55,915 nucleotides of DNA, from positions 1-55,915 of the forward strand of contig JAQGMJ010000068.1 in the NCBI GenBank assembly GCA_028292405.1, written 5' to 3'. Each line of letters opens with the position of its first letter. Within the stretch, counting starts at the first letter, position 1. Of this stretch, positions 45,362 to 55,254 are shown one piece after another. The stretch comes from Betaproteobacteria bacterium (lineage in GTDB: Bacteria > Pseudomonadota > Gammaproteobacteria > Burkholderiales > JAEUOS01). The notes below the pieces were generated by a model, which saw only the letters and a program-made list of their open reading frames with translations, was not told the origin of the DNA and ran no database searches. A program made the position numbers and the translations under genes.

Positions 45362-46057
45362 TCAGGCGCCGGCCTTGGCGAGTTCGGCGCGCATGCTCTT
45401 GATGATGCCTGCGTAGTCCTGGTGGCCAAAAATGGCGGAGCCGGCGACAAAGGTATCCGCCCCCGCCGCGCCGATGGCGCCGATGTTGTCCACCTTCACC
45501 CCGCCATCGACTTCAAGCCAGATGTCCTGGCCGCCGGCTGCCTTGTGCGCATCGATGCGCTTGCGCGCTTCCCTCAGCTTGTTCAGCGCCTCGGGGATGA
45601 ACTTCTGCCCACCGAAACCGGGGTTGACCGACATGATGAGGATCAGGTCCACCTTGTCCATCACGTGGTCGAGCAGGTTCAGCGACGTGGCGGGGTTGAA
45701 CACCATGCCGGCCTTGCAACCCTGCTCGCGGATCAGGCCGAGGGTGCGGTCGATGTGTTCCGTCGCCTCGGGATGAAAGCTGATGATGTTGGCGCCGGCC
45801 TTGGCGAAGTCCGGGATGATGCGGTCCACGGGCTTGACCATCAGGTGCACGTCGATGATCGCCGGCTTGCCGTCCTTGTTGGCATGCGGGCGCAGGGCCT
45901 CGCAGACCATCGGGCCGATCGTCAGGTTGGGCACGTAGTGATTGTCCATCACGTCGAAATGGATCATGTCCGCACCCGCGGCCAGCACGTTTTTCACCTC
46001 CTCTCCCAGGCGGGCGAAGTCGGCGGAGAGAATGCTGGGAGCGATGCGATGGGCCAT
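45362..46057 (-). CDS. rpe: Ribulose-phosphate 3-epimerase
   Basis: 231 residues, (beta/alpha)8 barrel. Signatures [50 protein letters not shown] and EVDGGV carry the metal ligands and catalytic aspartates. Interconverts ribulose-5- and xylulose-5-phosphate in the pentose phosphate/Calvin pathways. First gene of the minus-strand rpe-dadA-gph-trp unit; divergent from the FGGY kinase over 99 bases. Confidence 0.97.
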   Translation of the reverse strand: MAHRIAPSILSADFARLGEEVKNVLAAGADMIHFDVMDNHYVPNLTIGPMVCEALRPHANKDGKPAIIDVHLMVKPVDRIIPDFAKAGANIISFHPEATEHIDRTLGLIREQGCKAGMVFNPATSLNLLDHVMDKVDLILIMSVNPGFGGQKFIPEALNKLREARKRIDAHKAAGGQDIWLEVDGGVKVDNIGAIGAAGADTFVAGSAIFGHQDYAGIIKSMRAELAKAGA

Positions 46058-46156
46058 GGAATCGGGTCAGGCGGGAACTGGAGAATGGGCCAATTTTAAC
46101 ATTCGGCACCCCGCAAAAATCGGGGACAATGCTTCTTTCCCGCCATTTCTTCGCCC

Positions 46157-47683
46157 ATGCGCATCGCCGCCCTCGACATCGGCACTTCCAGCACGCGCGC
46201 GCTGCTGTTCGAAGGCGCCCGCCATACGGGCGAGCACGCGGCGGTTGAGTACGCGCTGATCAGCGAGGAACCGGGCGCCGCTGAGCTGGACCCCGCGCAA
46301 GTATTCGATGCGGTGCTGGAATGCATCGCGCGCCTGCGCCAGGGCGGCGCGATCGACGCGGTAGCGCTCTCTTCGGCGATGCACAGCCTGCTCGCCGCCG
46401 ATGCGGGCGGCGCGCCGCTCACCCGCGCCCTCACCTGGGCCGACAGCCGCGCCGGCGAAGCGGCGCAGGCCCTCAAGCAAAGCGACGAGGCGGAGGCCAT
46501 CTACAACGCCACCGGCGTGCCGCTGCATCCAATGTCGCCTTTGTCCAAACTGCGGTGGTTGCGCGAGGCGCGGCCGGCGGTTTTTGCGCAGGCGAACAGA
46601 TTCGTTTCCCTCCTCGAGTTCGTCTGCCACCGGCTGTTCGGCACCTGGCAGGTGGACCATGGCGTTGCCTCTTCCAGCGGCCTGTATTCACTCGGCGCGC
46701 GCGATTGGGACGCGGCTGCGCTCGACGCGGCTGGCATCACCGCGGCGCGCCTGTCGAAGCTGGTTGTGCCGGGCACCGTGCTGCGCGGCTTGAACGCGGA
46801 GGGCGTCGCGCGCACCGGACTTGCAGCCGATACGCCCTTCGTCCTCTGCGGCTCCGATGGCTGTCTGGCGAACCTCGGCGCCGGCGCGCTGGCCAATGCC
46901 TCCGCCGCGCAAATGCGCCGCGCGGTGCTGACCATCGGCACCAGCGGCGCCTTTCGCATGACCGTGGACCGGCCTTCCACGGATGCGCAAATGCGCAGCT
47001 TTTGCTACACCCTCGCCGAGCACCAATTCGTCATCGGCGGCGCCACCAACGGCGGCGGCATGCCGCTGCGCTGGCTGCGCGACAACTTTCCGCAATTGCG
47101 TGGCGGCCTGGAAGGCGAAGACCCCTACACCGCGCTGGCGCAGATCGCCGCGCAGGCCACGCCGGGTGCGGGCGGCCTGTTGTTCCATCCCTACCTCGCC
47201 GGCGAACGCGCGCCGCTGTGGAATGCGGACGCGCGCGGCTCCTTCATCGGCCTGAATTTCCGCCACGGCCCGCCGCAACTGGTGCGCGCGGTGATGGAAG
47301 GCATTTTGTTCAATCTCGCGATGATCCTCGATGTGCTCGAGGAGATCGGCGGCGCTTGCAATGAAATCCTCGCCGGCGGCGGTTTCGCGCGCTCGCCCTT
47401 CTGGCTGCAAATGGCCGCCGACCTGTTCGGCCGCCCGCTGATCGTCGCCGACAACCCGGAAACCACGGCACAAGGCGCGGCGCTGATGGCGCTGACCGCA
47501 CTGGGCGGCGCCGCCGATCTTGCCGCCGCCGTGGCCCTGCTCACGCCCGCCACCCGGCGTATCGAACCCGGCCCCGAAACACACGCGGTCTATGCCGCGT
47601 TACAGGCAAGTTACAGCGCCATCCCTGCTACACTCGCGCCCGTTTATGCGGAATTAAGCCGCTTTCAGAGGGAACATCCATGA
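46157..47683 (+). CDS. FGGY-family carbohydrate kinase (gluconokinase-like)
   Basis: 508 residues. N-terminal ATP/sugar motif ALDIGTSSTRALLF, VALSSAMHSLLAAD with the catalytic-aspartate region TWADSR, and C-terminal GGATNGGGMPLRW and LAGGGFARSPFWLQMAADLFG. Closest by eye to GntK-type FGGY kinases; substrate gluconate is likely but not certain. Overlaps the aldo-keto reductase gene by four bases. Confidence 0.86.
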   Translation: MRIAALDIGTSSTRALLFEGARHTGEHAAVEYALISEEPGAAELDPAQVFDAVLECIARLRQGGAIDAVALSSAMHSLLAADAGGAPLTRALTWADSRAGEAAQALKQSDEAEAIYNATGVPLHPMSPLSKLRWLREARPAVFAQANRFVSLLEFVCHRLFGTWQVDHGVASSSGLYSLGARDWDAAALDAAGITAARLSKLVVPGTVLRGLNAEGVARTGLAADTPFVLCGSDGCLANLGAGALANASAAQMRRAVLTIGTSGAFRMTVDRPSTDAQMRSFCYTLAEHQFVIGGATNGGGMPLRWLRDNFPQLRGGLEGEDPYTALAQIAAQATPGAGGLLFHPYLAGERAPLWNADARGSFIGLNFRHGPPQLVRAVMEGILFNLAMILDVLEEIGGACNEILAGGGFARSPFWLQMAADLFGRPLIVADNPETTAQGAALMALTALGGAADLAAAVALLTPATRRIEPGPETHAVYAALQASYSAIPATLAPVYAELSRFQREHP

Positions 47684-48729
47684 GCAATGCCTTCAAGCAA
47701 AACCCCCTGGGCAACACCCGCCTGATGGTGCCCGAAGTCTGCATGGGCAGCATGACCTGGGGCCAGCAAAACGACGAAACCCAGGCACATGCCCAGCTCG
47801 ATTACGGCCTGTCGCGCGGCGTCAATTTCATCGACACCGCCGAGATGTACCCGGTGCCGCCTTCCGGCGAGACCTATACCAAGACCGAGACCATCGTCGG
47901 CTCCTGGCTGAAAAAGCAGCAGCGCGAAAAGATCATCCTCGCCACCAAGGTGGCCGGCTATTCGCGCGGCATGGCCTGGGTGCGCGGCGGGCAGGATGCG
48001 ACGGCCGCCAGTATCAAGCAGGCGGTAGACCTGAGCCTGCAGCGCTTGCAAACTGACTACATCGACCTGTACCAATTGCACTGGCCCTCGCGCAATGTGC
48101 CGGTGTTCGGCCAGCTCGAATTCGATCCGAAAAAAGAGCGCGAAGCCGCGCCGATCGCCGAGCAGCTCGGCGCTTTTGCCGACTTGGTCAAAGCCGGCAA
48201 AATCCGCCACTTCGGTGTTTCCAACGAAAGCCCCTGGGGCCTGACGCAGTGGATCAACGAGGCCGAGAAACTTGGCCTGCCGCGCATCGCCTCCGTGCAG
48301 AACGCCTACAGCCTGGTGCACCGCACCTTCGACGAAGGTTCGCTGGAAGTTTGCTTTCGCGAAAAGATCGCGCTCCTCGCCTATAGCCCGCTGGCTTTCG
48401 GCCAGTTGAGCGGCAAGTACGCTGACGACCCGAATGCCGCCGGCCGCCTGAACCTGTTCGACAAGGCTTGGAGCCCGCGCTGGCGCCGTCCGCGCGTGGT
48501 GGAAGCCGCACGCGATTACGCCAAGCTGGCGCGCGACAACGGCATGAGCCCGGCGGCGATGGCGATTGCCTGGTGCAAGTCGCGCTGGGTGGTCACTTCC
48601 ACCATCATCGGCACTACCAGCGTGGAGCAGATGAAGGAAAACCTCGATGCCTTCAGCCTGACGCTGTCGCCCGAGCTGCTGCAACAGATCGACGCCATCC
48701 ACGTCAGGAACGCCAACCCGGGGACCTGA
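47680..48729 (+). CDS. Aldo-keto reductase (Tas-like)
   Basis: 349 residues. AKR tetrad visible: D/Y in FIDTAEMYP, K in LATKVAGY and H in DLYQLHWPS. Start MSNAFKQNPLGNTRLMVPEVCMGSMTWG and the long loop after GMAWVRGG are like the E. coli Tas protein. NADPH-dependent reduction of an unidentified aldehyde or ketone, perhaps a sugar. Overlaps the kinase stop (ATGA). Confidence 0.88.
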   Translation: MSNAFKQNPLGNTRLMVPEVCMGSMTWGQQNDETQAHAQLDYGLSRGVNFIDTAEMYPVPPSGETYTKTETIVGSWLKKQQREKIILATKVAGYSRGMAWVRGGQDATAASIKQAVDLSLQRLQTDYIDLYQLHWPSRNVPVFGQLEFDPKKEREAAPIAEQLGAFADLVKAGKIRHFGVSNESPWGLTQWINEAEKLGLPRIASVQNAYSLVHRTFDEGSLEVCFREKIALLAYSPLAFGQLSGKYADDPNAAGRLNLFDKAWSPRWRRPRVVEAARDYAKLARDNGMSPAAMAIAWCKSRWVVTSTIIGTTSVEQMKENLDAFSLTLSPELLQQIDAIHVRNANPGT

Positions 48730-48731
48730 TG

Positions 48732-48760
48732 CGCCGCCCGCCCGCAAGGGCGGGCCGGCG
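48732..48760 (+). terminator. GC hairpin after the aldo-keto reductase gene
   Basis: Imperfect stem CGCCGCCCGCCC / GGGCGGGCCGGCG around GCAA, a few bases after the stop. No T-run. Possibly the end of the kinase/reductase transcript; the folD promoter lies in the following 150 bases. Confidence 0.35.
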
Positions 48761-48911
48761 TTGCCGTACAGCGCCGGTGCGGTTTGAAACCCGTACGGCC
48801 GGCGCCCTTGCCGTCGCGCTTTTCCGTTGCCTATCCGCCCCGGCGATGGGGTAAGCTTTGCCCACACGACAACCCATCACGATTCCATAGAGAATCATCC
48901 AGAGCACTCGC

Positions 48912-49790
48912 ATGTCCGCAAAAATCATCGATGGCACCGCCATGGCAAAACGCCTGCGCGCCGCATACACCGCCCGCGCCGAAGCGCTCGCCGCCCAGGG
49001 CCACCGCCCGGGTCTCACCGTGGTCATCGCCGGGGACAACCCGGCTTCACGGGTTTACGTGCGCAACAAGATCAAGGCCTGTACCGAGGCCGGTTTCGAT
49101 TCCCGCGATACTGAATTTCCCGAAGATGTCAGCACCGCAACGCTGCTGGCGGAAGTCGAGCGCCTGAACAATGATTCCAAGGTGCACGGCATCCTGGTGC
49201 AACTGCCGCTGCCCCCGCAGGTGGATGCCGAAGCCGTCACCGCCGCTATCGCGCCGCATAAGGACGTCGATGGCTTCCACGCCATCAACCTCGGCGGGCT
49301 GTTCGGCCTGGCGGGCGATTTCGTGCCTTGCACGCCGGCGGGCGCAATGGAAATGCTGCGCCAGGAAGGCATCCCGATCGAGGGCAGGCATGCGGTGGTG
49401 ATCGGCCGCTCCAACATCGTCGGCAAGCCGATGGCCCTGCTGCTCTTGCAAGCCGGCGCCACCGTCACCATCTGCCATTCAAAGACGGTCGATTTGCCGG
49501 CGATGACGCGCCAGGCCGACATCCTGGTGGCGGCGGTGGGCAAGGCGGATTTTGTCACTGCCGACATGGTCAAACCGGGGGCCTGCGTGATCGACGTCGG
49601 CATCAACCGCCCGGAGTCCGGGCCGAAGGCGGGCAAGCTGACGGGCGACGTCGATTTCGCCGCCGTCAGCCAGGTCGCCGGATGGATCACCCCGGTACCC
49701 GGCGGCGTCGGCCCGATGACCATCGCCATGCTGCTGGCCAATACGATCAAAGCCACCGAAATCGCATTACAGAAAGCGGCCAAGACATGA
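48912..49790 (+). CDS. folD: Bifunctional methylene-THF dehydrogenase/cyclohydrolase
   Basis: 292 residues. Interconverts 5,10-methylene-, methenyl- and 10-formyl-THF. Catalytic segment [42 protein letters not shown] (NADP site) and [11 protein letters not shown] are intact. Its stop overlaps the start of the peptidase gene (ATGA). Confidence 0.97.
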   Translation: MSAKIIDGTAMAKRLRAAYTARAEALAAQGHRPGLTVVIAGDNPASRVYVRNKIKACTEAGFDSRDTEFPEDVSTATLLAEVERLNNDSKVHGILVQLPLPPQVDAEAVTAAIAPHKDVDGFHAINLGGLFGLAGDFVPCTPAGAMEMLRQEGIPIEGRHAVVIGRSNIVGKPMALLLLQAGATVTICHSKTVDLPAMTRQADILVAAVGKADFVTADMVKPGACVIDVGINRPESGPKAGKLTGDVDFAAVSQVAGWITPVPGGVGPMTIAMLLANTIKATEIALQKAAKT

Positions 49791-51841
49791 ATCCCCTGCT
49801 CGACTTCTCCGGTCTGCCGCGCTTCGCGGACATCAAGACCGAACACATCTCGCCCGCCATCGACAGCCTGATCGCCGAGGCGCGCGCCGTAGCCGCCCGC
49901 TGTTCATCCGATGCCAGCGGCAACACCTGGGACGATTTCGTCGCCCCGCTGGAGGACATCAACGAAAAACTGTCACGTGCCTGGGGCGCGGTCGGCCATT
50001 TGCACTCGGTGGTGGACAGCCCCGAACTGCGCGACGCCTACAACGAAAACCTGCCCAAGGTTACCGAGTACTGGACCGACCTCGGACAGAACCTCGGCCT
50101 GTTCAACAAGTACAAGGCCCTGGCAGCCTCGTCCGCCTACGCGGCGCTGCCGCCGGCGCGGCGCAAGATCATCGACAACGAAGTGCGTGACTTCCGCCTT
50201 TCCGGCGCCGAACTGTCGGACGAGAAAAAAGAGCGCTTCAAGGAAATCCAGGAAGAACAGGCCGCCACCGGCGCCAAGTTCTCCGAGAACGTGCTGGATG
50301 CCACCAACGCCTTCGCGCTTTACATCGAGGACGAAAAGCGCCTGGCCGGCCTGCCGCAGGACATCAAGGACGCCGCCCGCGAGGCCGCCGAGAAGGACGG
50401 CAAGCCGGGCTGGAAGCTGACGCTCAAAGCGCCCTCCTACATCCCCGTGCTGCAATATGCGGAAGACCGGGCGCTACGCGAAACCATCTACCGCGCCAAC
50501 GTCACCCGCGCCTCCGAATTCGGCGATGCCAAGCTGGACAACACGCCGCTGATCGACAAGATCGTCGCCCTGCGCAACGAGGAGGCGAAGCTGCTCGGCT
50601 ACAACAACTTCGCCGAGGTTTCGCTGGTGCCGAAAATGGCGAACACACCGCAACAGGTGGAAGAGTTCCTCACCGACTTAGCCACCCGAGCCCGTCCTTT
50701 TGCCGAACGCGACTATGCCGAGTTGAAGGCGTTCGCCAAGAGCGAACTCGGCCTGGAACCGCTGGAGGCCTGGGACACCATGTATGCCTCCGAGAAGCTG
50801 CGCGAGCAGCGCTATGCCTTCTCCGACCAGGAGGTGAAGGAATACTTCCCCGAGCACAAGGCGCTGGAGGGCCTGTTCAAGGTCGTCGAGACGGTGTTCT
50901 CGGTGAAGATCAAGCCCGATACCGCGCCGGTATGGAACGAGGACGTGCGCTTTTTCCGCATCGAATCGGCAGACGCGAAAGACGCGGGCGCGCTGATCGG
51001 CCAGTTCTACTTCGACCTCTACTCGCGCGACACCAAGCGCGGCGGCGCCTGGATGGACGACGCCATCACCCGCCGCGCCAAGAAGGCCGGCGTGCAGACG
51101 CCGGTAGCCTACCTCACCTGCAACTTCGCGCGCCCCGTGGCCGATGCTTCGGGCAAGAAACGTCCCGCGCTGTTCACCCACGACGACGTCATCACCCTGT
51201 TCCACGAATTCGGCCACGGCCTGCACCACATGCTGACGCGCGTCGACGACCTCGGCGTGGCCGGCATCAACGGCGTGGAGTGGGACGCAGTGGAAGTGCC
51301 CAGCCAGTTCATGGAGAATTTCTGCTGGGAATGGGACGTGCTCAAGCACATGACCGCGCACGTCGATACGGCCAAGCCGCTGCCGCGCGAATTGTTCGAC
51401 AAAATGATCGCGGCGAAGAATTTCCAGGCGGGTCTGGCCACCGTGCGGCAGATCGAATATTCGCTATTCGACATGCGCCTGCACGGCGATTTCGACCCGC
51501 GCCAGCAGACGCCGCTGCAATTGCTCGACCAGGTGCGCGCCGAGGTGGCTGTGATCCTGCCACCGGCCTATAGCCGCTTCCCGAACAATTTTTCGCACAT
51601 TTTCGCCGGCGGCTACGCGGCGGGCTATTACAGCTACAAGTGGGCTGAGGTGCTGTCCGCCGACGCCTATAGCGCGTTCGAGGAAGAAGGCGTGCTGAGC
51701 AGCCAGGCCGGTGCGCGTTTTCGCCGCGAAGTGCTGGGAGTGGGCGGCTCTCGCTCGGCAGCGGAGAGCTTTCGCGCTTTTCGCGGCCGTGACCCATCGC
51801 TTGACGCCCTGCTCAGGCACAATGGTATGATTGCAGCCTAA
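49787..51841 (+). CDS. prlC: M3 family oligopeptidase A
   Basis: 684 residues, cytosolic zinc peptidase that degrades short peptides and signal-peptide fragments. Active site [11 protein letters not shown] (H473-E474, H477) and second motif in [21 protein letters not shown]-terminal [21 protein letters not shown] typical of PrlC/Dcp. Coupled to folD by ATGA overlap, an arrangement seen in other betaproteobacteria. Confidence 0.94.
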   Translation: MNPLLDFSGLPRFADIKTEHISPAIDSLIAEARAVAARCSSDASGNTWDDFVAPLEDINEKLSRAWGAVGHLHSVVDSPELRDAYNENLPKVTEYWTDLGQNLGLFNKYKALAASSAYAALPPARRKIIDNEVRDFRLSGAELSDEKKERFKEIQEEQAATGAKFSENVLDATNAFALYIEDEKRLAGLPQDIKDAAREAAEKDGKPGWKLTLKAPSYIPVLQYAEDRALRETIYRANVTRASEFGDAKLDNTPLIDKIVALRNEEAKLLGYNNFAEVSLVPKMANTPQQVEEFLTDLATRARPFAERDYAELKAFAKSELGLEPLEAWDTMYASEKLREQRYAFSDQEVKEYFPEHKALEGLFKVVETVFSVKIKPDTAPVWNEDVRFFRIESADAKDAGALIGQFYFDLYSRDTKRGGAWMDDAITRRAKKAGVQTPVAYLTCNFARPVADASGKKRPALFTHDDVITLFHEFGHGLHHMLTRVDDLGVAGINGVEWDAVEVPSQFMENFCWEWDVLKHMTAHVDTAKPLPRELFDKMIAAKNFQAGLATVRQIEYSLFDMRLHGDFDPRQQTPLQLLDQVRAEVAVILPPAYSRFPNNFSHIFAGGYAAGYYSYKWAEVLSADAYSAFEEEGVLSSQAGARFRREVLGVGGSRSAAESFRAFRGRDPSLDALLRHNGMIAA

Positions 51842-51898
51842 CGTCTTGATTGTTTGGCCAAACCCTGCCTTAATCGAACGGCTGTGAAGGAGACCATG

Positions 51899-52528
51899 AT
51901 GAAGATGCGATGGATCATTGGTGTGATGGCCTGTGCCGCTGCGTTCGGCGCTCAGGCGCAATACAAATATATCGGCCCGGACGGCAAGGTGGTCTATAGC
52001 GACCAGCCGCCGCCGCCCAATGCCAAGGTGCTGGAGAAAAAGGGGATGAGCTCCGGCTCCGCCGGCAGCAGCGACTTGCCTTTCGCCCTGCAAACGGCCG
52101 TGAAGAACTCGCCGGTTACGCTGTACACGGCGCCAAGCTGCGGCGCGCCCTGCAACGATGGCCGTGCGCTGCTGAACCAGCGCGGTGTTCCGTTCAGCGA
52201 AAAAACCATCAGCACGCCGGAAGACGTGACCGAGTTCACCAAGGCCGTCAACGCCAAGCAGGTGCCGGTACTGATGGTCGGCAAGAGCAAACTCTCCCCC
52301 TTTCAGCCTGAGGATTGGAACGGTGCATTGACCAACGCCGGGTATCCGGCCACCAGCCAATTGCCGCAGGGTTATAAAAATCCTTCGCCGACCAATTTTG
52401 CGCAGGCGGCGAGCCCGCCCGCGGCGACGACCGCTGCTCCGGCAAACAACACCGCCCCGCCGACGGGCCAAGCCGCCGCACCAGCCGGGGACAGCAGCAA
52501 CAAACCCTCCTGGTTCAAGGGCTTCTGA
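51899..52528 (+). CDS. Secreted DUF4124-glutaredoxin-like protein
   Basis: 209 residues. Signal peptide (to about AQAQY), DUF4124 segment (YKYIGPDGKVVYSDQPPP, about 22-40), a glutaredoxin-like domain (about 70-150: VTLYTAPSCGAPCNDGRALLNQRGVPF, KQVPVLMVG) and a low-complexity Ala/Pro/Asn tail ending KPSWFKGF. The active site is CGAPC (C81, C85), one residue longer than the usual CxxC. The first of two ATGs (51896) sits too near the AGGAG, so 51899 is used. Periplasmic thiol-disulfide or assembly role unknown. Confidence 0.82.
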   Translation: MKMRWIIGVMACAAAFGAQAQYKYIGPDGKVVYSDQPPPPNAKVLEKKGMSSGSAGSSDLPFALQTAVKNSPVTLYTAPSCGAPCNDGRALLNQRGVPFSEKTISTPEDVTEFTKAVNAKQVPVLMVGKSKLSPFQPEDWNGALTNAGYPATSQLPQGYKNPSPTNFAQAASPPAATTAAPANNTAPPTGQAAAPAGDSSNKPSWFKGF

Positions 52529-52541
52529 TTTTTTACCACTG

Positions 52542-52573
52542 AAAAAGCCGCTCATGCTTGAGCGGCTTTTTTT
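52542..52573 (+). terminator. Intrinsic terminator
   Basis: AAAAAGCCGCTCA-TGCT-TGAGCGGCTTTTT with a long T-run after it; ends the DUF4124 gene transcript 13 bases past its stop. Confidence 0.85.
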
Positions 52574-52603
52574 ATCCGGTCTCCTTCGCGTAAACTGCCG
52601 CCC

Positions 52604-53386
52604 ATGCGCATCGCCACCTGGAACGTCAACTCCCTCAAAGTCCGCCTGCCGCACGTGCTGGACTGGCTTGCCACCTCCAACGTCGACGTGCTCGGCCTGC
52701 AAGAACTGAAGCTCACCGACGACAAATACCCCCACGCGGAACTGAAGGAACTGGGCTATGAATCGGTGGTGAGCGGCCAAAAGACCTACAACGGTGTCGC
52801 CCTGCTGTCGCGCCTGCCGATGAGCGAGGTCAGCATGGGCATGCCCGACCACACGGATGAGCAAAAGCGGGTGATCGCCGCGACTATTACTACTAATGCG
52901 GGTGCTCATGTTCGTGTCGTGTGCGCTTACTTTCCGAACGGCCAAAGCCTGGAGTCGGACAAGTACCGCTACAAGCTCGACTGGCTCGACGCGATGAACG
53001 GCTACATGGCCGATGAACTCAAGCGCCACGAGCAGCTGGCCCTGGTAGGCGACTACAACATCGCGCCGGAAGATACCGACGTGAAGAACCCCGCCGAGTG
53101 GGTCGGCCAGGTGCTGGTGAGCGAGCCGGAGCGCGCCGCCTTCAAGGCGCTGTTGGCACAAGGCTTCTCCGACTGCTTCCATCGCTTCCCGCAGCCGGAA
53201 AAGAGCTTCTCCTGGTGGGACTACCGGATGATGGCGTTCCGCCGCAACAACGGCGCGCGCATCGACCACATCCTCGCCTCGCCCAAGCTGGCCGAAGCGT
53301 GCACCGCCTGTGTCATCGACAAGGAACCGCGCAAGAAGGAGCAGCCCTCCGACCACGCGCCGGTAGTCGCCGACTTCACGGTTTAG
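52604..53386 (+). CDS. xthA: Exodeoxyribonuclease III (AP endonuclease)
   Basis: 260 residues. Metal and catalytic residues in ATWNVNSLK, LGLQELKL, YFPNGQS, LVGDYNIAPEDTDVKNP and SDHAPVVADF. Repairs abasic sites and removes 3' blocks. Independent gene between two terminators. Confidence 0.95.
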   Translation: MRIATWNVNSLKVRLPHVLDWLATSNVDVLGLQELKLTDDKYPHAELKELGYESVVSGQKTYNGVALLSRLPMSEVSMGMPDHTDEQKRVIAATITTNAGAHVRVVCAYFPNGQSLESDKYRYKLDWLDAMNGYMADELKRHEQLALVGDYNIAPEDTDVKNPAEWVGQVLVSEPERAAFKALLAQGFSDCFHRFPQPEKSFSWWDYRMMAFRRNNGARIDHILASPKLAEACTACVIDKEPRKKEQPSDHAPVVADFTV

Positions 53387-53402
53387 CCGCGCGCAGCGCA
53401 AT

Positions 53403-53431
53403 AAAAAGCCCGAGCAACGCTCGGGCTTTTT
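53403..53431 (+). terminator. Intrinsic terminator after xthA
   Basis: AAAAAGCCCGAGC-AAC-GCTCGGGCTTTTT, perfect 13-base arms with T-run, 16 bases past the stop. Runs directly into structured repeat A. Confidence 0.85.
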
Positions 53432-53521
53432 CGTAGCATTTTTGTCTTGAAAATCATCCGGCTTTGCCGGTAATTTTCAAGCAAAGCAGCCTCGAAAAAA
53501 GTAGGTTTGTACTTTTTTCGA
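53432..53521 (-). repeat. Structured intergenic repeat, copy A
   Basis: Minus-strand reading: hairpin 1 TCGAAAAAAGTA-CAAACC-TACTTTTTTCGA (53521-53492), joined by GGCTGCTTTG to hairpin 2 CTTGAAAAT-TA-CCGGC-AAA-GCCGG-ATG-ATTTTCAAG, then the tail ACAAAAATGCTACGAAAAA (the tail's last bases are the T-run of the xthA terminator read on the other strand). Hairpin 1 is identical in copy B and starts one base after the stop of the sulfide-dehydrogenase gene. Confidence 0.8.
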
Positions 53522-53522
53522 A

Positions 53523-54806
53523 TCAACCGAGCATGTCAGCCCAGATATTGCGCGCCCAGGCGAAGCCGTACCTGCCTTCGAGTTCGCTCGCGGTCGCCGA
53601 GGTGCCGCCGGAGCCGGGCACCGCCTTCATGGTCTTCTCCGCCGCGTCGTAGGCGTGAGTGCTCGTGACATGGATCACCCGCTTGTCGTCGACAAAGGAG
53701 TAGCAGGTGTTGCTCATCATCGGCGCCGGGTTGGGTGCGCGCCCGCTCATCAGTTCGATGATTGCCGCCGCCGCCGTCTTGGCGTGCTGGTTGGCCATGT
53801 GGCCGGACTTGGGCATCACCGAAGCCGGGAAAGCCGAATCGCCCAGCACGTGGATGCCGGGACGCACGACCGACTCCAGGGTTAGCCAGTCCACCTGGCA
53901 CCAGCGCTGGTTGACGCTGATCACCCCTGCCTTGCCGGCGATGGCGCCGGCGCGCTGCGGCGGGATCACGTTGAGCACATCGGCCTGCTGCTTGTCGCCG
54001 AGATCGGTAACCGTGGTGCGGGTGGCGACGTCGACTTCTTTCACGTCGTTGCTCGGACGATATTCGATCATGCCCTTGTAGGGTCCGTTCCAGACGGCCT
54101 GGAACAACGCCTTTTCGGCCTGGATTTCCTCATTTGCATCCAGCACGATGATCTTCGACTTCGGCTTGCGCTTCTGGAAATACCAGGCCACCTGGCAGAC
54201 CCGCTCATAGGGCGCCGGCGAGCAGCGGTAAGGCGCCAGCGGGATGGTGATGACGTAGACGCCGCCGTCCTTCATCGCCTCCAGCTGGCGGCGCAGCAGC
54301 ACCGTCTGCGGCCCGGCGTGCCAGGCGTGCGGCACGGTGTCGAAGGCTTTTGGATCATCGAGGCCGGCAACCTCGCCGGGAATGAAATCGATGCCTGGCG
54401 AGAGCACAAGGCGGTCGTAAGGCAGCTTCTGCCCGGATTGCAGGACTACGGTCTTCTTTTCCGCATCGACCTCCGTCGCCTCGCCGCGGATCACCTTCAC
54501 CCCAAGTCTGGCGAGGCCCTCGTAGCCGACCGTAATGTCCTCGATACGCTTGGAGCCGCCGACCACCAGGGCCGATAGCGGGCAGGAGACGAAGGCCGGC
54601 TCGCGTTCGACCAGCGTCACCTCGATCCTGCCCTCCGACCACAGGCGCAGATAGCGCGCCGCCGTGGCACCGCCATAGCCGCCGCCGACCACCACGACCC
54701 TGCCGACGCTTTGAGCGCGCGCTGGCGCCGCGTACGAGGCCGCCGCGAGCGCGCCGGCCGCCGAGCCTGCCTTGAGGAAGTCGCGACGAGTTTGCATAAT
54801 CTTCAC
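53523..54806 (-). CDS. fccB: Flavocytochrome c sulfide dehydrogenase, flavoprotein subunit
   Basis: 427 residues. Twin-arginine signal (TRRDFLKAGSAAGA), FAD-binding VVVVGGGYGGATAARYL, and the family's three key cysteines: C75 in VSCPLSALVVGG (covalent FAD position), C195 in PYRCSPAPYERV and C368 in NTCYSFV (the redox disulfide pair). Periplasmic oxidation of sulfide to sulfur, electrons to the cytochrome subunit. GTG start at 54806 overlaps the cytochrome stop (GTGA); the ATG at 54797 is an alternative. Structured repeat A follows. Confidence 0.92.
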   Translation of the reverse strand: MKIMQTRRDFLKAGSAAGALAAASYAAPARAQSVGRVVVVGGGYGGATAARYLRLWSEGRIEVTLVEREPAFVSCPLSALVVGGSKRIEDITVGYEGLARLGVKVIRGEATEVDAEKKTVVLQSGQKLPYDRLVLSPGIDFIPGEVAGLDDPKAFDTVPHAWHAGPQTVLLRRQLEAMKDGGVYVITIPLAPYRCSPAPYERVCQVAWYFQKRKPKSKIIVLDANEEIQAEKALFQAVWNGPYKGMIEYRPSNDVKEVDVATRTTVTDLGDKQQADVLNVIPPQRAGAIAGKAGVISVNQRWCQVDWLTLESVVRPGIHVLGDSAFPASVMPKSGHMANQHAKTAAAAIIELMSGRAPNPAPMMSNTCYSFVDDKRVIHVTSTHAYDAAEKTMKAVPGSGGTSATASELEGRYGFAWARNIWADMLG

Positions 54807-55135
54807 GGTGCCCCCTGGACCGGCTTCTGACGCGAGAAATAGTCCGCGATCAGCGCCATCTGCGCATCCGTGTAACCCTTGACCAGTTGCGGCATCAAGG
54901 TGCCCTGTTCACCGCTGCGCGCGCCCGAACGGAACTCTCCGATGATGCGCATGATCTCCGCCTGCGGCCGCCCCGCCAGCGACGCCATGCCGGACTGCGC
55001 GTGGCCGTCGGTGCCGTGGCAACTGAAGCACGCCGCCGCCAGGTTGCGCGCGAGATTGGCGTCCTGCGCCTGCGCCTGCGCCAGGGCAGCATGTGCGCCC
55101 ACGCAAAGGGCCAGCCCGGTGACGAACAAGCGCAT
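54803..55135 (-). CDS. fccA: Monoheme cytochrome c subunit (FccA-like)
   Basis: 110 residues with signal peptide (to about AQAQAQ), one haem-binding CFSCH (36-40) and the axial methionine likely M81 in GTLMPQL. GAGGAG five bases upstream. Directly upstream of and overlapping fccB, so it is the likely electron acceptor subunit. Class I cytochrome, smaller than the dihaem FccA of phototrophs. Confidence 0.9.
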   Translation of the reverse strand: MRLFVTGLALCVGAHAALAQAQAQDANLARNLAAACFSCHGTDGHAQSGMASLAGRPQAEIMRIIGEFRSGARSGEQGTLMPQLVKGYTDAQMALIADYFSRQKPVQGAP

Positions 55136-55221
55136 GTAGTCTCCTCGTTATCGATTCCGAAGCCGAATGTACTCCAAGCATCAAGACTTGGAAATGCTGC
55201 GATGAAGAGCGCGGTTCAAAA

Positions 55222-55254
55222 ATCAAAAAGCCGCCCAAAAGGCGGCTTTTTGAT
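55222..55254. terminator. Bidirectional intrinsic terminator between clpA and the fcc genes
   Basis: ATCAAAAAGCCGCC-CAAAA-GGCGGCTTTTTGAT, long perfect stem with A/T-runs on both strands. It separates the clpA and fcc transcripts and overlaps the tail of repeat B. Confidence 0.85.

Noticed and set aside
51464..53401. Long minus-strand frame opposite the peptidase, DUF4124 and xthA genes
   Set aside because: Same shadow effect; it runs through terminators and three unrelated genes.
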